Below are positions 34,953-43,732 of a stretch of DNA of 64,000 bases, piece by piece. A program made the translations under genes and the position numbers. Under the pieces are notes generated by a model, which did no database searches, was not told the DNA's origin, and worked only from the letters and a program-made list of their open reading frames with translations. The stretch spans positions 6,915-70,914 of the forward strand of contig CAMBZR010000006.1 in NCBI GenBank assembly GCA_945872285.1, given 5' to 3'. Each line of letters starts with the position of its first letter. The first letter of the stretch is position 1. The stretch comes from Bordetella parapertussis (GTDB taxonomy: Bacteria; Pseudomonadota; Gammaproteobacteria; Burkholderiales; Burkholderiaceae_B).

Positions 34953-35897
34953 ATGCAGCCACTCGAAGTCAACTCTCACCCCATCATTGAGCGCGCCCGA
35001 ATTGCGCTGGCCTTGAATCGCACGCCCGGCTACCACTTTTGCGGCAACTTTTTTAATTTACTGTTCGGCGATGTTGATCAGCAGCACTCTGTCCTGCATA
35101 TGGATGCTGCCGTTCAAAGCGCGGATCAAGACGGGCAACTCAGTCTGACCGCGTTCGCGATGTTGGCCGATATGGGCTTAGCAACGGGCATCCGTTTTGG
35201 CCTGGATCAGACGACGCGCTTGGCAACGGTCGCGATCAGTTTGCAATTGACTGGGGCCGCGCGAACGGGGCGGCTGTCTGCGGCGAGTCAGTCGCAGGGT
35301 TTTATTCAAGGTGTTCAGGGTCAACAAGGCCTCAGTCAAACTCGTATCACAGCCAACAAAGAATTAGTCTGTATCGGACAGGGCGCTTTTATGATCCTGC
35401 CAGCGCCGGGCGGAAAAAAACTTGCTCCGATTCCTTGGGTGGGCCGCACACCCCCCCAAAATCCGCAGTTAGACTTAACCACGCTCACCGAGGACGAGGC
35501 CTGGGTGCTTGCTCGCGTAGAGCAAGCTGTTAAGCGCTGCACCACAGAGGGTGGAGACTTTGTGACACGTTTTTTAGGCTTGTATCCCGAGCAGCGGTCG
35601 GATGGTGCCTTTGTACAAATTGAAAACGGTGCACATATCGCCAATCGTGTGAAGCATGTTCAAGGCGGTATCGTGTTGGCCCTTGGCATGGAAACGGCCG
35701 CGGCAGCCTTGGGCGCTGAATGGTGGCTTTCAGGCGTGACTGCCGCCTACATCAGCCCGGGAGAAGGCGACACTATTTCGGCCACCTCGAGCATTATTCA
35801 TCGCGGACGCATGACGGCGGTGGTACGTACCCAGGTGCTAAACAGCACAGGGCGACAAGCGCTCGAGGTTTTAACGACCCATGCGCGTCGGGCTTAA
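34953..35897 (+). CDS. Double hotdog-domain protein, probable acyl-CoA thioesterase
   Basis: About 314 residues from the ATG at 34953. Two PaaI-like hotdog halves can be seen. The first has LSLTAFAMLADMGLATGI and LATVAISLQLTGAA (about 65-100); the second has IANRVKHVQGGIVLALGMET and TAAYISPGEGDTISATSSII (about 225-270). The first half lacks the usual HGG, while the second keeps QGG. It is divergent from the Bug gene. The substrate is unknown. Confidence 0.7.
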   Translation: MQPLEVNSHPIIERARIALALNRTPGYHFCGNFFNLLFGDVDQQHSVLHMDAAVQSADQDGQLSLTAFAMLADMGLATGIRFGLDQTTRLATVAISLQLTGAARTGRLSAASQSQGFIQGVQGQQGLSQTRITANKELVCIGQGAFMILPAPGGKKLAPIPWVGRTPPQNPQLDLTTLTEDEAWVLARVEQAVKRCTTEGGDFVTRFLGLYPEQRSDGAFVQIENGAHIANRVKHVQGGIVLALGMETAAAALGAEWWLSGVTAAYISPGEGDTISATSSIIHRGRMTAVVRTQVLNSTGRQALEVLTTHARRA

Positions 35898-35935
35898 GTT
35901 AGCGGGCTTAAGTTAGGGGCGGGTAGGCGACGGGT

Positions 35936-36826
35936 TTACGTTTGCTCAAGAGTCTTGGCATTCTGGCTTTTAGCGCGGGGCTCTTTGTAGCGGTTGTAAC
36001 CCCATAAATATTGCTCGGGCATTTGCGCAATCATGGCTTGCATTTCTTGATTGATGATGCTGGCAGCGGCGACGGCGTCTTCAGGCAACGCGTGTTCAAG
36101 TTTTTTGTGCAGCAGCGTGTATCCTTTTCCTAGACCGTTACGCTTTGCCCCAAGTATAAAAATCGTCGCGCCTGAAAGCTGCTGTAGGCGTTGCACCAAA
36201 GTCATCGTATAGGCGGATTTGCCAAAAAACGGCGCCCAAACGCCTTCGCCTTCGACCGGTACCTGATCGGGCAAAATTCCGATCGTATGACCGCGCAGTA
36301 AAGTTTTTACGAGAGTACGCACGCCAAGTTGATTCGCTGGCGCCATCGTCAATTGTGTGCGTGTGCGCATCTGGATGATCCAGTCTTGCAACCACGCATA
36401 ACGCGGTGGTCTAAAGAGCACCGTCGAGAGGTAACGGCTGCTATACACGGGCCCAAGCAGCTCAAAACAGCCGGCGTGTGGAGACAATAAAATCACGCCT
36501 TTTTTTAACGCAAGTGCCTCGTCGAATTGCTGCCAGTTGTCGCAGGCGACTTTAGTGTTTAAAAAATCATCGTTGCGTCGAGTCCACCAAAAGGGCATCT
36601 CGTAAATCAATTGCCCCGAACTTAGCATCGCCGCTCTTAAGGTTTGCGCGTCTGAGTCAGGAAACGCTTGCTTAAGGTTTTGCACCGCCCGGTTTTTATA
36701 GCGACTAGGCAAGCGTCAGGCAAGCCAACCGGCACACCAACCGAGTGTTTGCACGACAACCAGCGGCAAAGCCCCGAGGACTTTGAAAAACGCTGTGAGT
36801 AGTGCCGAGGCAATTTTTTTGAGCAT
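35936..36826 (-). pseudogene. LpxL/HtrB-like lysophospholipid acyltransferase, in-frame TGA at codon 37
   Basis: A 297-codon frame from the ATG at 36826 encodes an N-terminal membrane anchor (LKKIASALLTAFFKVLGALP) and GWCAGWLA. A TGA (36716-36718) follows, then RLPSRYKNRAVQNL and the full catalytic part with SPHAGCFELL (HX4E motif) and GILPDQVP. A Trp at this spot would be typical, so TGG to TGA is the likely change. A TTG at 36712 could restart translation of the soluble catalytic part without the anchor. The family acylates lipid A precursors. It may be a recent pseudogene or a sequence error. Confidence 0.7.
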
Positions 36827-36873
36827 AACGCTTAGAATAACAAAATTAATCCTAACCAAAGCTGATACGACCG

Positions 36874-38004
36874 ATGAAACTCACAGAGCTAATGACACCC
36901 GTGGCGCTGATTGATGTGCCTCGTATGCAACACAATGTCGAACGGATGCAGACCTACGTTAGCAAACTCGGCGCAAGCTTTCGTCCCCACGTTAAAACTT
37001 CAAAATGTGTTGACGCGACGCACGCGCAGCTTAAAGCGGGAGCCCAGGGCATCACCGTATCCACCCTAAAAGAAGCCGAGCAGTTTTTTGCAGCGGGCTT
37101 TCGCGATATTTTGTACGCGGTTGGCCTGGCCCCCAATAAACTGGCCGGCGCCGCCGCGTTGCTGCGTCAGGGGTGCGATTTAAAAGTCTTGACCGACAGC
37201 GTGCAGTCTGCGCAGGCGATTGCGGCCTATGGTTTGCAACAAGGTCTGTGTTTTAAAGTCTTGATCGAAATCGACACCGACGACCACCGTTCAGGCATTA
37301 AGCCTGATTCTGCTCAATTGCTGGAAGTCGCCCGGGCTTTAACCGCACCTGCCTGTGAGCTTGTAGGCGTCTTAACGCACGCGGGCTCAAGCTACGATCT
37401 CAACACCCCAGAGGCTTTAGTCGCCCTCGCAGAGCAAGAGCGCTCGGGCTGCGTGCGCGCCGCCGAACGCTTGCGCCAAGCCGGTTTTACTTGCCCAAGC
37501 GTCAGTGTTGGTTCGACCCCCACCGCGCTCTGTGCACAAAACTTAGACGGTGTGACTGAAGTGCGTGCAGGCGTATATATCTTTTTTGATTTAGTCATGC
37601 ACAACGTGGGCGTTTGCGCGCTCAACGAAATTGCGCTCAGTGTGCTGACGACCGTGATCGGTCACCAAGAAGAAAAGGGCTGGGCAATCGTGGACGCTGG
37701 CTGGATGGCGATGAGTCGTGATCGCGGCACGCAAAAGCAAAGGCAAGATTTTGGCTATGGCCTAGTGTGCGATCTCAATGCGGTGGTACTTGAAGGCTAC
37801 ACCATTAGTGGCGCCAACCAAGAACACGGTATTGTGTCGCGTCTCGCAGAGCCCGATCTTGCGATTGCCAAACGGTTTCCGATCGGAACTCAGCTCAGGA
37901 TTTTGCCCAACCACGCCTGCGCCACCGGCGCGCAGTTTCCTGAATATCACGCGCTTGACCAAGAGGGTAACAGCACCACCTGGAGCCGTTTTTACGGCTG
38001 GTAA
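36874..38004 (+). CDS. DSD1-family PLP enzyme (D-serine dehydratase / D-threonine aldolase-like)
   Basis: A 376-residue fold-type III enzyme. The PLP lysine is expected in FRPHVKTSKC (Lys41), the barrel continues through VLIEIDTDDHRSGI and SVGSTPTALC, and the metal site is LPNHACAT near the C-terminus (His and Cys, as in eukaryotic-type D-serine dehydratase). It is divergent from the lpxL-like gene and ends at a terminator. It is only distantly similar to the other DSD1 protein at 25211-26365. The substrate is unknown. Confidence 0.8.
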   Translation: MKLTELMTPVALIDVPRMQHNVERMQTYVSKLGASFRPHVKTSKCVDATHAQLKAGAQGITVSTLKEAEQFFAAGFRDILYAVGLAPNKLAGAAALLRQGCDLKVLTDSVQSAQAIAAYGLQQGLCFKVLIEIDTDDHRSGIKPDSAQLLEVARALTAPACELVGVLTHAGSSYDLNTPEALVALAEQERSGCVRAAERLRQAGFTCPSVSVGSTPTALCAQNLDGVTEVRAGVYIFFDLVMHNVGVCALNEIALSVLTTVIGHQEEKGWAIVDAGWMAMSRDRGTQKQRQDFGYGLVCDLNAVVLEGYTISGANQEHGIVSRLAEPDLAIAKRFPIGTQLRILPNHACATGAQFPEYHALDQEGNSTTWSRFYGW

Positions 38005-38014
38005 CAGACGACCC

Positions 38015-38041
38015 TCAAAAAATAGGCTCGGCCTTTTTTTG
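38015..38041 (+). terminator. Rho-independent terminator
   Basis: CAAAAAA-TA-GGC-TCG-GCC-TTTTTTTG: a small GC core flanked by A and T tracts that can pair, 11 bases after the stop of the DSD1-type gene. It separates that gene from the tad locus. Confidence 0.75.
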
Positions 38042-38136
38042 TTAGGTTAGATTTAGCTATTGCGATGATTGCGAATTGAAGCGCTGTGTTTCAGGGTCCA
38101 CACTGGCCGCTTGTTTAATTCAGCAAGAGGCCTCGC

Positions 38137-38454
38137 ATGTCAGCCCCATTTTTACCTGCACGTTTCAAAACGAAAACCAGTCATCAAACGCCTTGCTTGA
38201 CGCGACAGTTAGGGCAAGGAATGACCGAATACATCATTATTGTTGCCTTGGTTGCAGTGGCTGCGATCGCTGTGTATCAATATTTAGGTCAAGTCTTAAG
38301 GGCACAAACCGCAGCGGTCGCCAAAGAGTTGGCGGGTGAAGACGGCTCAGAGCAATCGCGCAGCGCGCAAAGCGCGGCACAGGCCGCCGCAACTCAAGCC
38401 GCAGCAAAATCCTTAAAAGATTTCACCGGTAACGCCCAAGGGTCTGCGCGGTGA
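38137..38454 (+). CDS. Flp-type pilin
   Basis: A 105-residue prepilin. After a 27-residue leader comes LG/QGMTEYIIIVALVAVAAI, matching the G/XXXXEY cleavage rule of Flp prepilins and the hydrophobic N-terminal helix. The tail is Ala/Gln/Ser-rich (QSAAQAAATQAAAKSL), longer than in minimal Flp pilins of about 50-70 residues. The ATG at 38137 has AGAGG upstream. It is the first gene of the tad locus. It should be processed by a TadV/CpaA peptidase, which is not encoded in this window. Confidence 0.8.
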   Translation: MSAPFLPARFKTKTSHQTPCLTRQLGQGMTEYIIIVALVAVAAIAVYQYLGQVLRAQTAAVAKELAGEDGSEQSRSAQSAAQAAATQAAAKSLKDFTGNAQGSAR

Positions 38455-39950
38455 TGATGCCTGTTGGGCAAGCGCTGGCAAATGCTGGGCAAGGGCCTGA
38501 ACGCAGCCGTGCTAGGCAGGGTCTTGCTGAGCGCCAGTCTTTATTTGCAAGCGATGCGTCTGGACAAGTCCTACCGCTGGGTCTACTTTTGTGCGCGCTT
38601 GGCGCACTGGCTTGGGTGCTTTCGCTCAATCTCGGGCGTTTGGTCCACAACAAAGCCTCTTTGTTACGTGCAACCGATGCAGCAGTGTATTCCGCTGCAG
38701 TGGTGCAGGCGCGCGCGCTGAATCTGCATGCCTATTTGAACCGTGCGCAACTCGCGCAGCAAGTGGCGATGGCGCATTTGATTACAACGGCGTCGGCCGA
38801 ACGCTACCGAGCAACGCTCGCTCAACAGGCGTCTCGTTTTAATCCGCCAGCTACGTTAATCGGTTTTCTTTTTGCCCCACAGCATGCCGTCGCTTATTTG
38901 TCTGCCAAAGTGGGTGGGGTAACCGATCGGGTGGCGCTTGGCCAGTTAGCCCAGGCCTTCGCTCGTCATGATGAGGTCATCCATCAAGTGCTTGAGCGTG
39001 TACGCCACGAGCAGCTTAAACGTTTGGTGGCGGTTCGTCAGCACGTCTTAACCGATGTGCTTGTTAAAAACGTGGGGGTCAGTGGTTCAAGTTTAAAGGG
39101 CACGACGACCAAGGCCCTCGGACTTGAGGCGAATTTGGTCATTGACGAGTTGCCAGGTTTTATCTCAAGATTTTCGGGCTCAGACGCACGCTGGCAAGCT
39201 TTGCTCAAGCGAGCATCAAAAAAGTATGGCTTTTTAGATGATCGAAATCAGACCACCCGTAACCTTTGGGCGGTCAATATCAAATGCCCCCATAAGCGCC
39301 ATGAGTTACGTCGCAAAGGCTCAACCCGAGTCAGTGCAAAGGGCGAATGGTCGGTGCAAGATAATCAGTCGTATCACGCCTTGCGCTATAACAGATGGAT
39401 TGGTTGCTATCAGCGCGAATATCCGATGGGCTGGGCCTTAGTGAGCAATACCATTCGTCAGCGTCCAACGCAAAACGACGACGAATACTTAAGCGCCGCG
39501 CCTCAAAACTTTTCGCAACAAGCATTTTGGCGCTGGGTCGGTGAGCAGGCGCAAGGCGGCTGGAACATCTTTTCGGGTGGGGATAATCATTTGGCACGTC
39601 TGTGGGCTAAGCAGGCCGAGCTGCGTTGGGCCACGCAAGGTTTGCCTAGCTATACCGCGCTGACACCCAGGCGCGGGACTTCGCTGCGTTTGGGCTTGGT
39701 GGTTAAGCAACAAAGCGCGTTGGTGCATGCTGGCACGCCAGTAGAAGAACGGCGCTTTGCTGCAACCTTTAGTCCAACAGCAACTGAACGAATTCAGGCC
39801 TTGCACAGCCGTGCCGCCGCCGAAACTTATTTTGAAGCGCCTTCATCACGACTTCTGGGGTCCACGGCCGCGCCGAATTTGTTTCAACCTTTCTGGAAAG
39901 CGCGCTTGATTGATTATTCTGCACTGCCGGTGCAAAGCAAGGCCCCATGA
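38454..39950 (+). CDS. TadG-like pilus assembly protein
   Basis: About 498 residues. An N-terminal hydrophobic helix follows SGQVLPLGLLLCALGALAWV, typical of the TadG/TadE_F-like group, then LRATDAAVYSAAVVQARALN. The remaining 400 residues are predicted outside the membrane. Three adjacent starts exist (GTG 38451, ATG 38454, ATG 38457); all overlap the pilin stop. Its role is probably as a minor pseudopilin or anchor. Identification rests on the N-terminal segment and the locus. Confidence 0.7.
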   Translation: MMPVGQALANAGQGPERSRARQGLAERQSLFASDASGQVLPLGLLLCALGALAWVLSLNLGRLVHNKASLLRATDAAVYSAAVVQARALNLHAYLNRAQLAQQVAMAHLITTASAERYRATLAQQASRFNPPATLIGFLFAPQHAVAYLSAKVGGVTDRVALGQLAQAFARHDEVIHQVLERVRHEQLKRLVAVRQHVLTDVLVKNVGVSGSSLKGTTTKALGLEANLVIDELPGFISRFSGSDARWQALLKRASKKYGFLDDRNQTTRNLWAVNIKCPHKRHELRRKGSTRVSAKGEWSVQDNQSYHALRYNRWIGCYQREYPMGWALVSNTIRQRPTQNDDEYLSAAPQNFSQQAFWRWVGEQAQGGWNIFSGGDNHLARLWAKQAELRWATQGLPSYTALTPRRGTSLRLGLVVKQQSALVHAGTPVEERRFAATFSPTATERIQALHSRAAAETYFEAPSSRLLGSTAAPNLFQPFWKARLIDYSALPVQSKAP

Positions 39951-40549
39951 GTCTTCGCTTGATCAAACATCAGTGCGTAGGCCAGGCTAGTTTTGAAGCG
40001 TTGCTGGTAATTTCCTTAGGGTTGAGTCTGCTTGTCAGCATTCAGGTAGTTGGAAACCTACGGTCGGTGACGCTTGATTTACTAGCCGAAAGTCGCTTTT
40101 TATCCTCTCTGCCGGAGGCAGAACTTCAAAAGCAGCAGCTAGCGACGCATACGTTAGCTGACGAAGCGCTTTACAGCACGCAGCAGCGAACGATCGAGCG
40201 TCAAGTGGGCTTTGATTCAAGCGGGGTGTTACGCGCCACCGCACACGCTAACCCTGCAGCGCCTCTGGTTTTTCAAGCACAGACAGACCGCCTTCAGCAG
40301 CCACTTAAGCGTCATAGTTTTTTGGTGTCAGGCGCAGGGAACGCACACTCGACTCAAGAGGCGCAAAACACCATTGCTCAGTCAGAGTCGCTTTGGCAAA
40401 AGCCAGCGTTAGAGTCAAAAGCACTGATTGCTGCAAGTGCGCTTCGACTCACACCAATCGACCTTGCCTGGGGCCGTGCCAAGGTAACAACCGACTGGCT
40501 CTTGCCGTGGGCCGCTGAAGTTCCAGAACGCGCCTTTGTCAAACCGTAA
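39947..40549 (+). CDS. TadE-like minor pseudopilin
   Basis: A 200-residue protein. VG/QASFEALLVISLGLSLLV near the N-terminus fits the G/XXXXE processing site plus hydrophobic helix of TadE-like pseudopilins. The rest shows no motif I recognise. It overlaps the TadG-like gene by four bases. Its role in the pilus is inferred from the helix and the locus. Confidence 0.6.
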   Translation: MSLRLIKHQCVGQASFEALLVISLGLSLLVSIQVVGNLRSVTLDLLAESRFLSSLPEAELQKQQLATHTLADEALYSTQQRTIERQVGFDSSGVLRATAHANPAAPLVFQAQTDRLQQPLKRHSFLVSGAGNAHSTQEAQNTIAQSESLWQKPALESKALIAASALRLTPIDLAWGRAKVTTDWLLPWAAEVPERAFVKP

Positions 40550-40565
40550 CCTGTGCAGACTCCTC

Positions 40566-41396
40566 ATGCCAAAGACGCTTAATTTTTTGATTTGCCTCGA
40601 TGTTCAACGGCTGCCCGTCACGCGATGGCTGATTGCCGCGGCTCTTTGCACCACGCATACTTTGGCCTTTGGCCTTGACGCGTTAAAGAATAGGCAGCTG
40701 CCGCAAACGCTTGAGCGAACTGTTATCTTGCACCGCACGCAGTGGCAAGGCCTTGAACTTGACTTTGAGCGCGTGTTTAGTCAAACCTCTCTTGAGATGA
40801 TTCTTGAACAACTAGCAGCCGTTCTGCCGCCCCAAACACCTGTTTGGTTTGAGCACGGTGTGGCCCAGGCCAGTTGGACCACGTTTAAAAACGCTTCTGT
40901 TCAGGCCGCCGTCACTGGCGACTCTGCCTCTTCTGCGCCTGCCTCAAACCTGCGGGCAGGCAACATTTCTCACGCGCTCTATCTTTGGGCAAACGAAAGT
41001 GGGCAAACCGAAGGTTTGTTTTCAAGTCTTGGTTTTGGCGGTGCGACCGCGTTGGCTGCAACCGAAACGCGTGGTGAGCCTCGACCCGACTTAGGTCAGC
41101 GCAAGTCAGGGGTGCCGGCAACAAGTTCGGCGTGGTTACCTCCCGGATCGGTGCAACTGTTTGGTCTGCAAGATCGCGCTGCAGGAGGTTTAGCGTCGTT
41201 GCAAGCCTTTAACGTTCCGGCTAGTCGGACAGAGTTGTTGCGACAGCTCAGGGCGTACGCCCGCCAACACGGCTGGCGAGGGCAAGGAGAAGAGTTGATT
41301 TTTTTAAGAGGCTCTAAACGCCTGCAGTTTGAAATTGATGTCAGTCTGGGTCAAACGAACGCCGTGATTTATGAAACCGAACAGGACTCACTTTGA
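40566..41396 (+). CDS. Unknown tad-locus protein
   Basis: About 276 residues from the ATG at 40566 (an upstream GTG in frame would overlap the previous gene). A hydrophobic segment (WLIAAALCTTHTLAFG) may be a signal peptide. The middle is low in motifs and the end (LLRQLRAYARQHGWRGQGEE) looks like a small alpha/beta domain similar in style to TcpQ-type periplasmic domains. I do not recognise the family. Its place directly before cpaB, with a four-base overlap, suggests a periplasmic role in pilus assembly. Confidence 0.5.
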   Translation: MPKTLNFLICLDVQRLPVTRWLIAAALCTTHTLAFGLDALKNRQLPQTLERTVILHRTQWQGLELDFERVFSQTSLEMILEQLAAVLPPQTPVWFEHGVAQASWTTFKNASVQAAVTGDSASSAPASNLRAGNISHALYLWANESGQTEGLFSSLGFGGATALAATETRGEPRPDLGQRKSGVPATSSAWLPPGSVQLFGLQDRAAGGLASLQAFNVPASRTELLRQLRAYARQHGWRGQGEELIFLRGSKRLQFEIDVSLGQTNAVIYETEQDSL

Positions 41397-42268
41397 AACT
41401 GACGATGGCTCGACGCAATGTGGTGTTAATCGCGATCTCTGTCGCACTGGGCTGCGTGTCGGCCTGGGCGATCGAGAGGCATCTGTCAGAAAAGTCAAAC
41501 GAACTAGAGTTGCGCACACGAACGGACAAGGTGGTTCGTGTCGTTGCAGCGCGAGACCTGCCACGCGGCACTCTGATCAATCTAGAAGATTTAGCGAAGA
41601 ACGAGTTTCCGTCGAGTTGGGTGGGCTCAGACTCCATCGAATTGAGTGAGGCACACCTCGCGCAGGGCAAGCATTTAAGTGTCGACTTAAAAGCGGGCCA
41701 ATTATTGATGCAAATTCATTTGACCGAGCGTGTGCAGCCAGCGCTTGCCAGCCGCTTGAGTCCCGACAAACGAGCGGTCACGATTGCGGTCGATTTATTG
41801 AGTTCAATGTCGGGGCTGCTGCAGCCAGGCGATCGAGTCGATTTATTTGTTTCTTTTGAATATAAAGGACAACGTACAACGGCGGCCTTATTACAAAGTG
41901 TCGAGGTTTTAGCAACAGGCCAGCAAACGCGCTCAAGCAACGACACTGCGGCAAGTGCTGAGCCCCAATTCTCGACTGTCACGCTGGCGGTCTCGCATGC
42001 CGACGCGACAAAGCTGGTGGCGGCCAGACAAGGCGGCACGATCACCGCCGTGTTAAGTCACGAAACCGCTGAGCCGCTTCAAGCCAATCGTGCAGTCTCG
42101 GCAGATCATTTACCAGGTCTGTTGGGCTTGGGGACCGAAAAGGGGCCAACGCCTGTCGAGGTGATCTATGGTGATCGGCTGGCCTCAGAGTTATCGCCAG
42201 CGGGGGTGCCAGACTGGGCGCAATGGGTCGGTGACAAAGGGCTGTTAGCACCGAGGGGTGACCAATGA
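41393..42268 (+). CDS. cpaB: Flp pilus assembly protein CpaB (RcpC)
   Basis: A 291-residue protein. An N-terminal membrane helix (VVLIAISVALGCVSAWAIE) precedes a SAF domain (VVRVVAARDLPRGTLINLED) and the RcpC-type barrel with SMSGLLQPGDRVDLFVSFEY. CpaB is a periplasmic part of the Tad secretion channel thought to support the secretin. It overlaps genes on both sides by four bases. Confidence 0.88.
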   Translation: MKLTMARRNVVLIAISVALGCVSAWAIERHLSEKSNELELRTRTDKVVRVVAARDLPRGTLINLEDLAKNEFPSSWVGSDSIELSEAHLAQGKHLSVDLKAGQLLMQIHLTERVQPALASRLSPDKRAVTIAVDLLSSMSGLLQPGDRVDLFVSFEYKGQRTTAALLQSVEVLATGQQTRSSNDTAASAEPQFSTVTLAVSHADATKLVAARQGGTITAVLSHETAEPLQANRAVSADHLPGLLGLGTEKGPTPVEVIYGDRLASELSPAGVPDWAQWVGDKGLLAPRGDQ

Positions 42269-43683
42269 CAAGCACCCGCGATATGCCGGCGTTGTGGTCT
42301 TTTCGCGCGCGAAGCTGGCTGTTTGCCGTGAGCCTCTCGCTTTGTAGTGCAACGCTTTGTGCGAGTGAACCGCAGCGTTTGGATCTTGAAATGGGTGCCT
42401 CTAGCGTTCTAAAACTTAGGGGGGTCACCAGAATTGCTGTGGGGAACAGCCAAATTGTTCAGGCAACGGCGGTAAACCCACGCGAGGTATTAATTTTTGG
42501 AAAAGCGCGCGGAGCCACCACAGTTGATATCTGGGTCTCTGACCATAAGCGCGCGTCTTATCGCGTGTTTGTGGCACCCGAGGGCTTAGGCAGAGTGCAA
42601 GAAGAGATCACGCGGCTGCTAAAAAACATTCCGCAAGCCCGCAGCAGAATCGCGGGTGACAAACTCGTTATTGAGGGCGAGGATCTGACCGACGCAGACC
42701 AGGCGCGTATTGCAAATTTAGCCAAGCGCTATCCAGAGATTGTTGATTTCACGAGTCAGTTGGGTTGGGACAAAATGATTTTATTAGACGTGCAAGTGCT
42801 AGAGTTACCCAGCTCGCGTATGCAAGAGTTAGGTATTCGCTGGGATCCTTCGGCGCTAGGAGGCTTGAATGCAGGTCTGGCTTGGGAGGGCGGGTCGACC
42901 TCAGTGGCTCAGCGTCCGGGCGAAGCGGGGCTGGCAGTCCCCTTTCCCTTATCTCGGGCGGCAGGATATTTGGGCTTAAACACCTTGTTGTCGGCGCGGT
43001 TGGCGGCTCTGTCAAAAGCAGGTGAGGCCGTGGTTTTGGCGCAACCGCAGCTATTAGCGCGTAGCGGTTCAACTGCCAGTTTTTTAGCTGGCGGTGAAGT
43101 GCCCTATGCCTCGGTGGATAAAGACGGTAAATCGACCACGACCTTCAAAAAATACGGTGTCTCTTTAAATATCACCCCGCATGCCGATCGTAACGCGGGG
43201 ATTCGGTCACGTATCGAGATTGAAGTCAGTTCGGTCGACGCGTCCATCACTGTCCCGGGCGGGCCCGCCTTGAAAATCCGCAAAGCCTCCACCGAGTTCA
43301 ATGTACGGTCGGGGCAAACTTTAGTGCTTGGCGGCTTTATCTCACGCGAACGCTCGCGCGACCGAGATGGCTTGCCCGGGGGGGGTGATATTCCGGTTCT
43401 TGGAGGGCTGTTTGGTGTCAAGCGCGAGCAAGAACGACACACCGAACTTGCGATTTTTGTCACCCCTGTGATTGTCGATCCGCAACATCCAGCGATGGCT
43501 GCTCGCGTGGCGAACGGGCAGGGGTTAGTGCAAAGCTCGTTTCCTGACGCGCCAAAGCTCAATACACCCATCACGACTGAGCAACAGTCGCAGCAGTGGG
43601 AACAACAACCCGAAGCAGGCGTTATGCAGACGAACCTCGGGTCGCAGTGGGAAGACGCAAGCGCGGCCACTGAAGCCCGCTAA
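42265..43683 (+). CDS. cpaC: Tad secretin CpaC (RcpA)
   Basis: A 472-residue outer membrane secretin. There is a signal peptide, then the pilus_RCPA N-domain (RVAVGNSQIVQATAVNPREV style), a BON domain (EEITRLLKNIPQARSRIAGD, residues about 110-165) and the secretin core. The secretin end reads VRSGQTLVLGGFISRERSRD, GGGDIPVLGGLFG and ELAIFVTPVIVDP. It forms the outer membrane pore for the Flp pilus. The tail after residue 430 is Gln-rich. Confidence 0.92.
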   Translation: MTSTRDMPALWSFRARSWLFAVSLSLCSATLCASEPQRLDLEMGASSVLKLRGVTRIAVGNSQIVQATAVNPREVLIFGKARGATTVDIWVSDHKRASYRVFVAPEGLGRVQEEITRLLKNIPQARSRIAGDKLVIEGEDLTDADQARIANLAKRYPEIVDFTSQLGWDKMILLDVQVLELPSSRMQELGIRWDPSALGGLNAGLAWEGGSTSVAQRPGEAGLAVPFPLSRAAGYLGLNTLLSARLAALSKAGEAVVLAQPQLLARSGSTASFLAGGEVPYASVDKDGKSTTTFKKYGVSLNITPHADRNAGIRSRIEIEVSSVDASITVPGGPALKIRKASTEFNVRSGQTLVLGGFISRERSRDRDGLPGGGDIPVLGGLFGVKREQERHTELAIFVTPVIVDPQHPAMAARVANGQGLVQSSFPDAPKLNTPITTEQQSQQWEQQPEAGVMQTNLGSQWEDASAATEAR

Positions 43684-43732
43684 GTGCGACTGTCAATCAA
43701 TAATTTGTCACTTGTCAGAGAAAGGATTTCAC

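Noticed and set aside
5543..36718. UGA read as selenocysteine or tryptophan in the hydrolase and lpxL-like genes
   Set aside because: Many intact genes here end in TGA (guaA, leuC-like neighbours, dctQ, tadC), so the code is standard. No SECIS-like structure was recognised just after either TGA. Nonsense mutation or sequence error is simpler.
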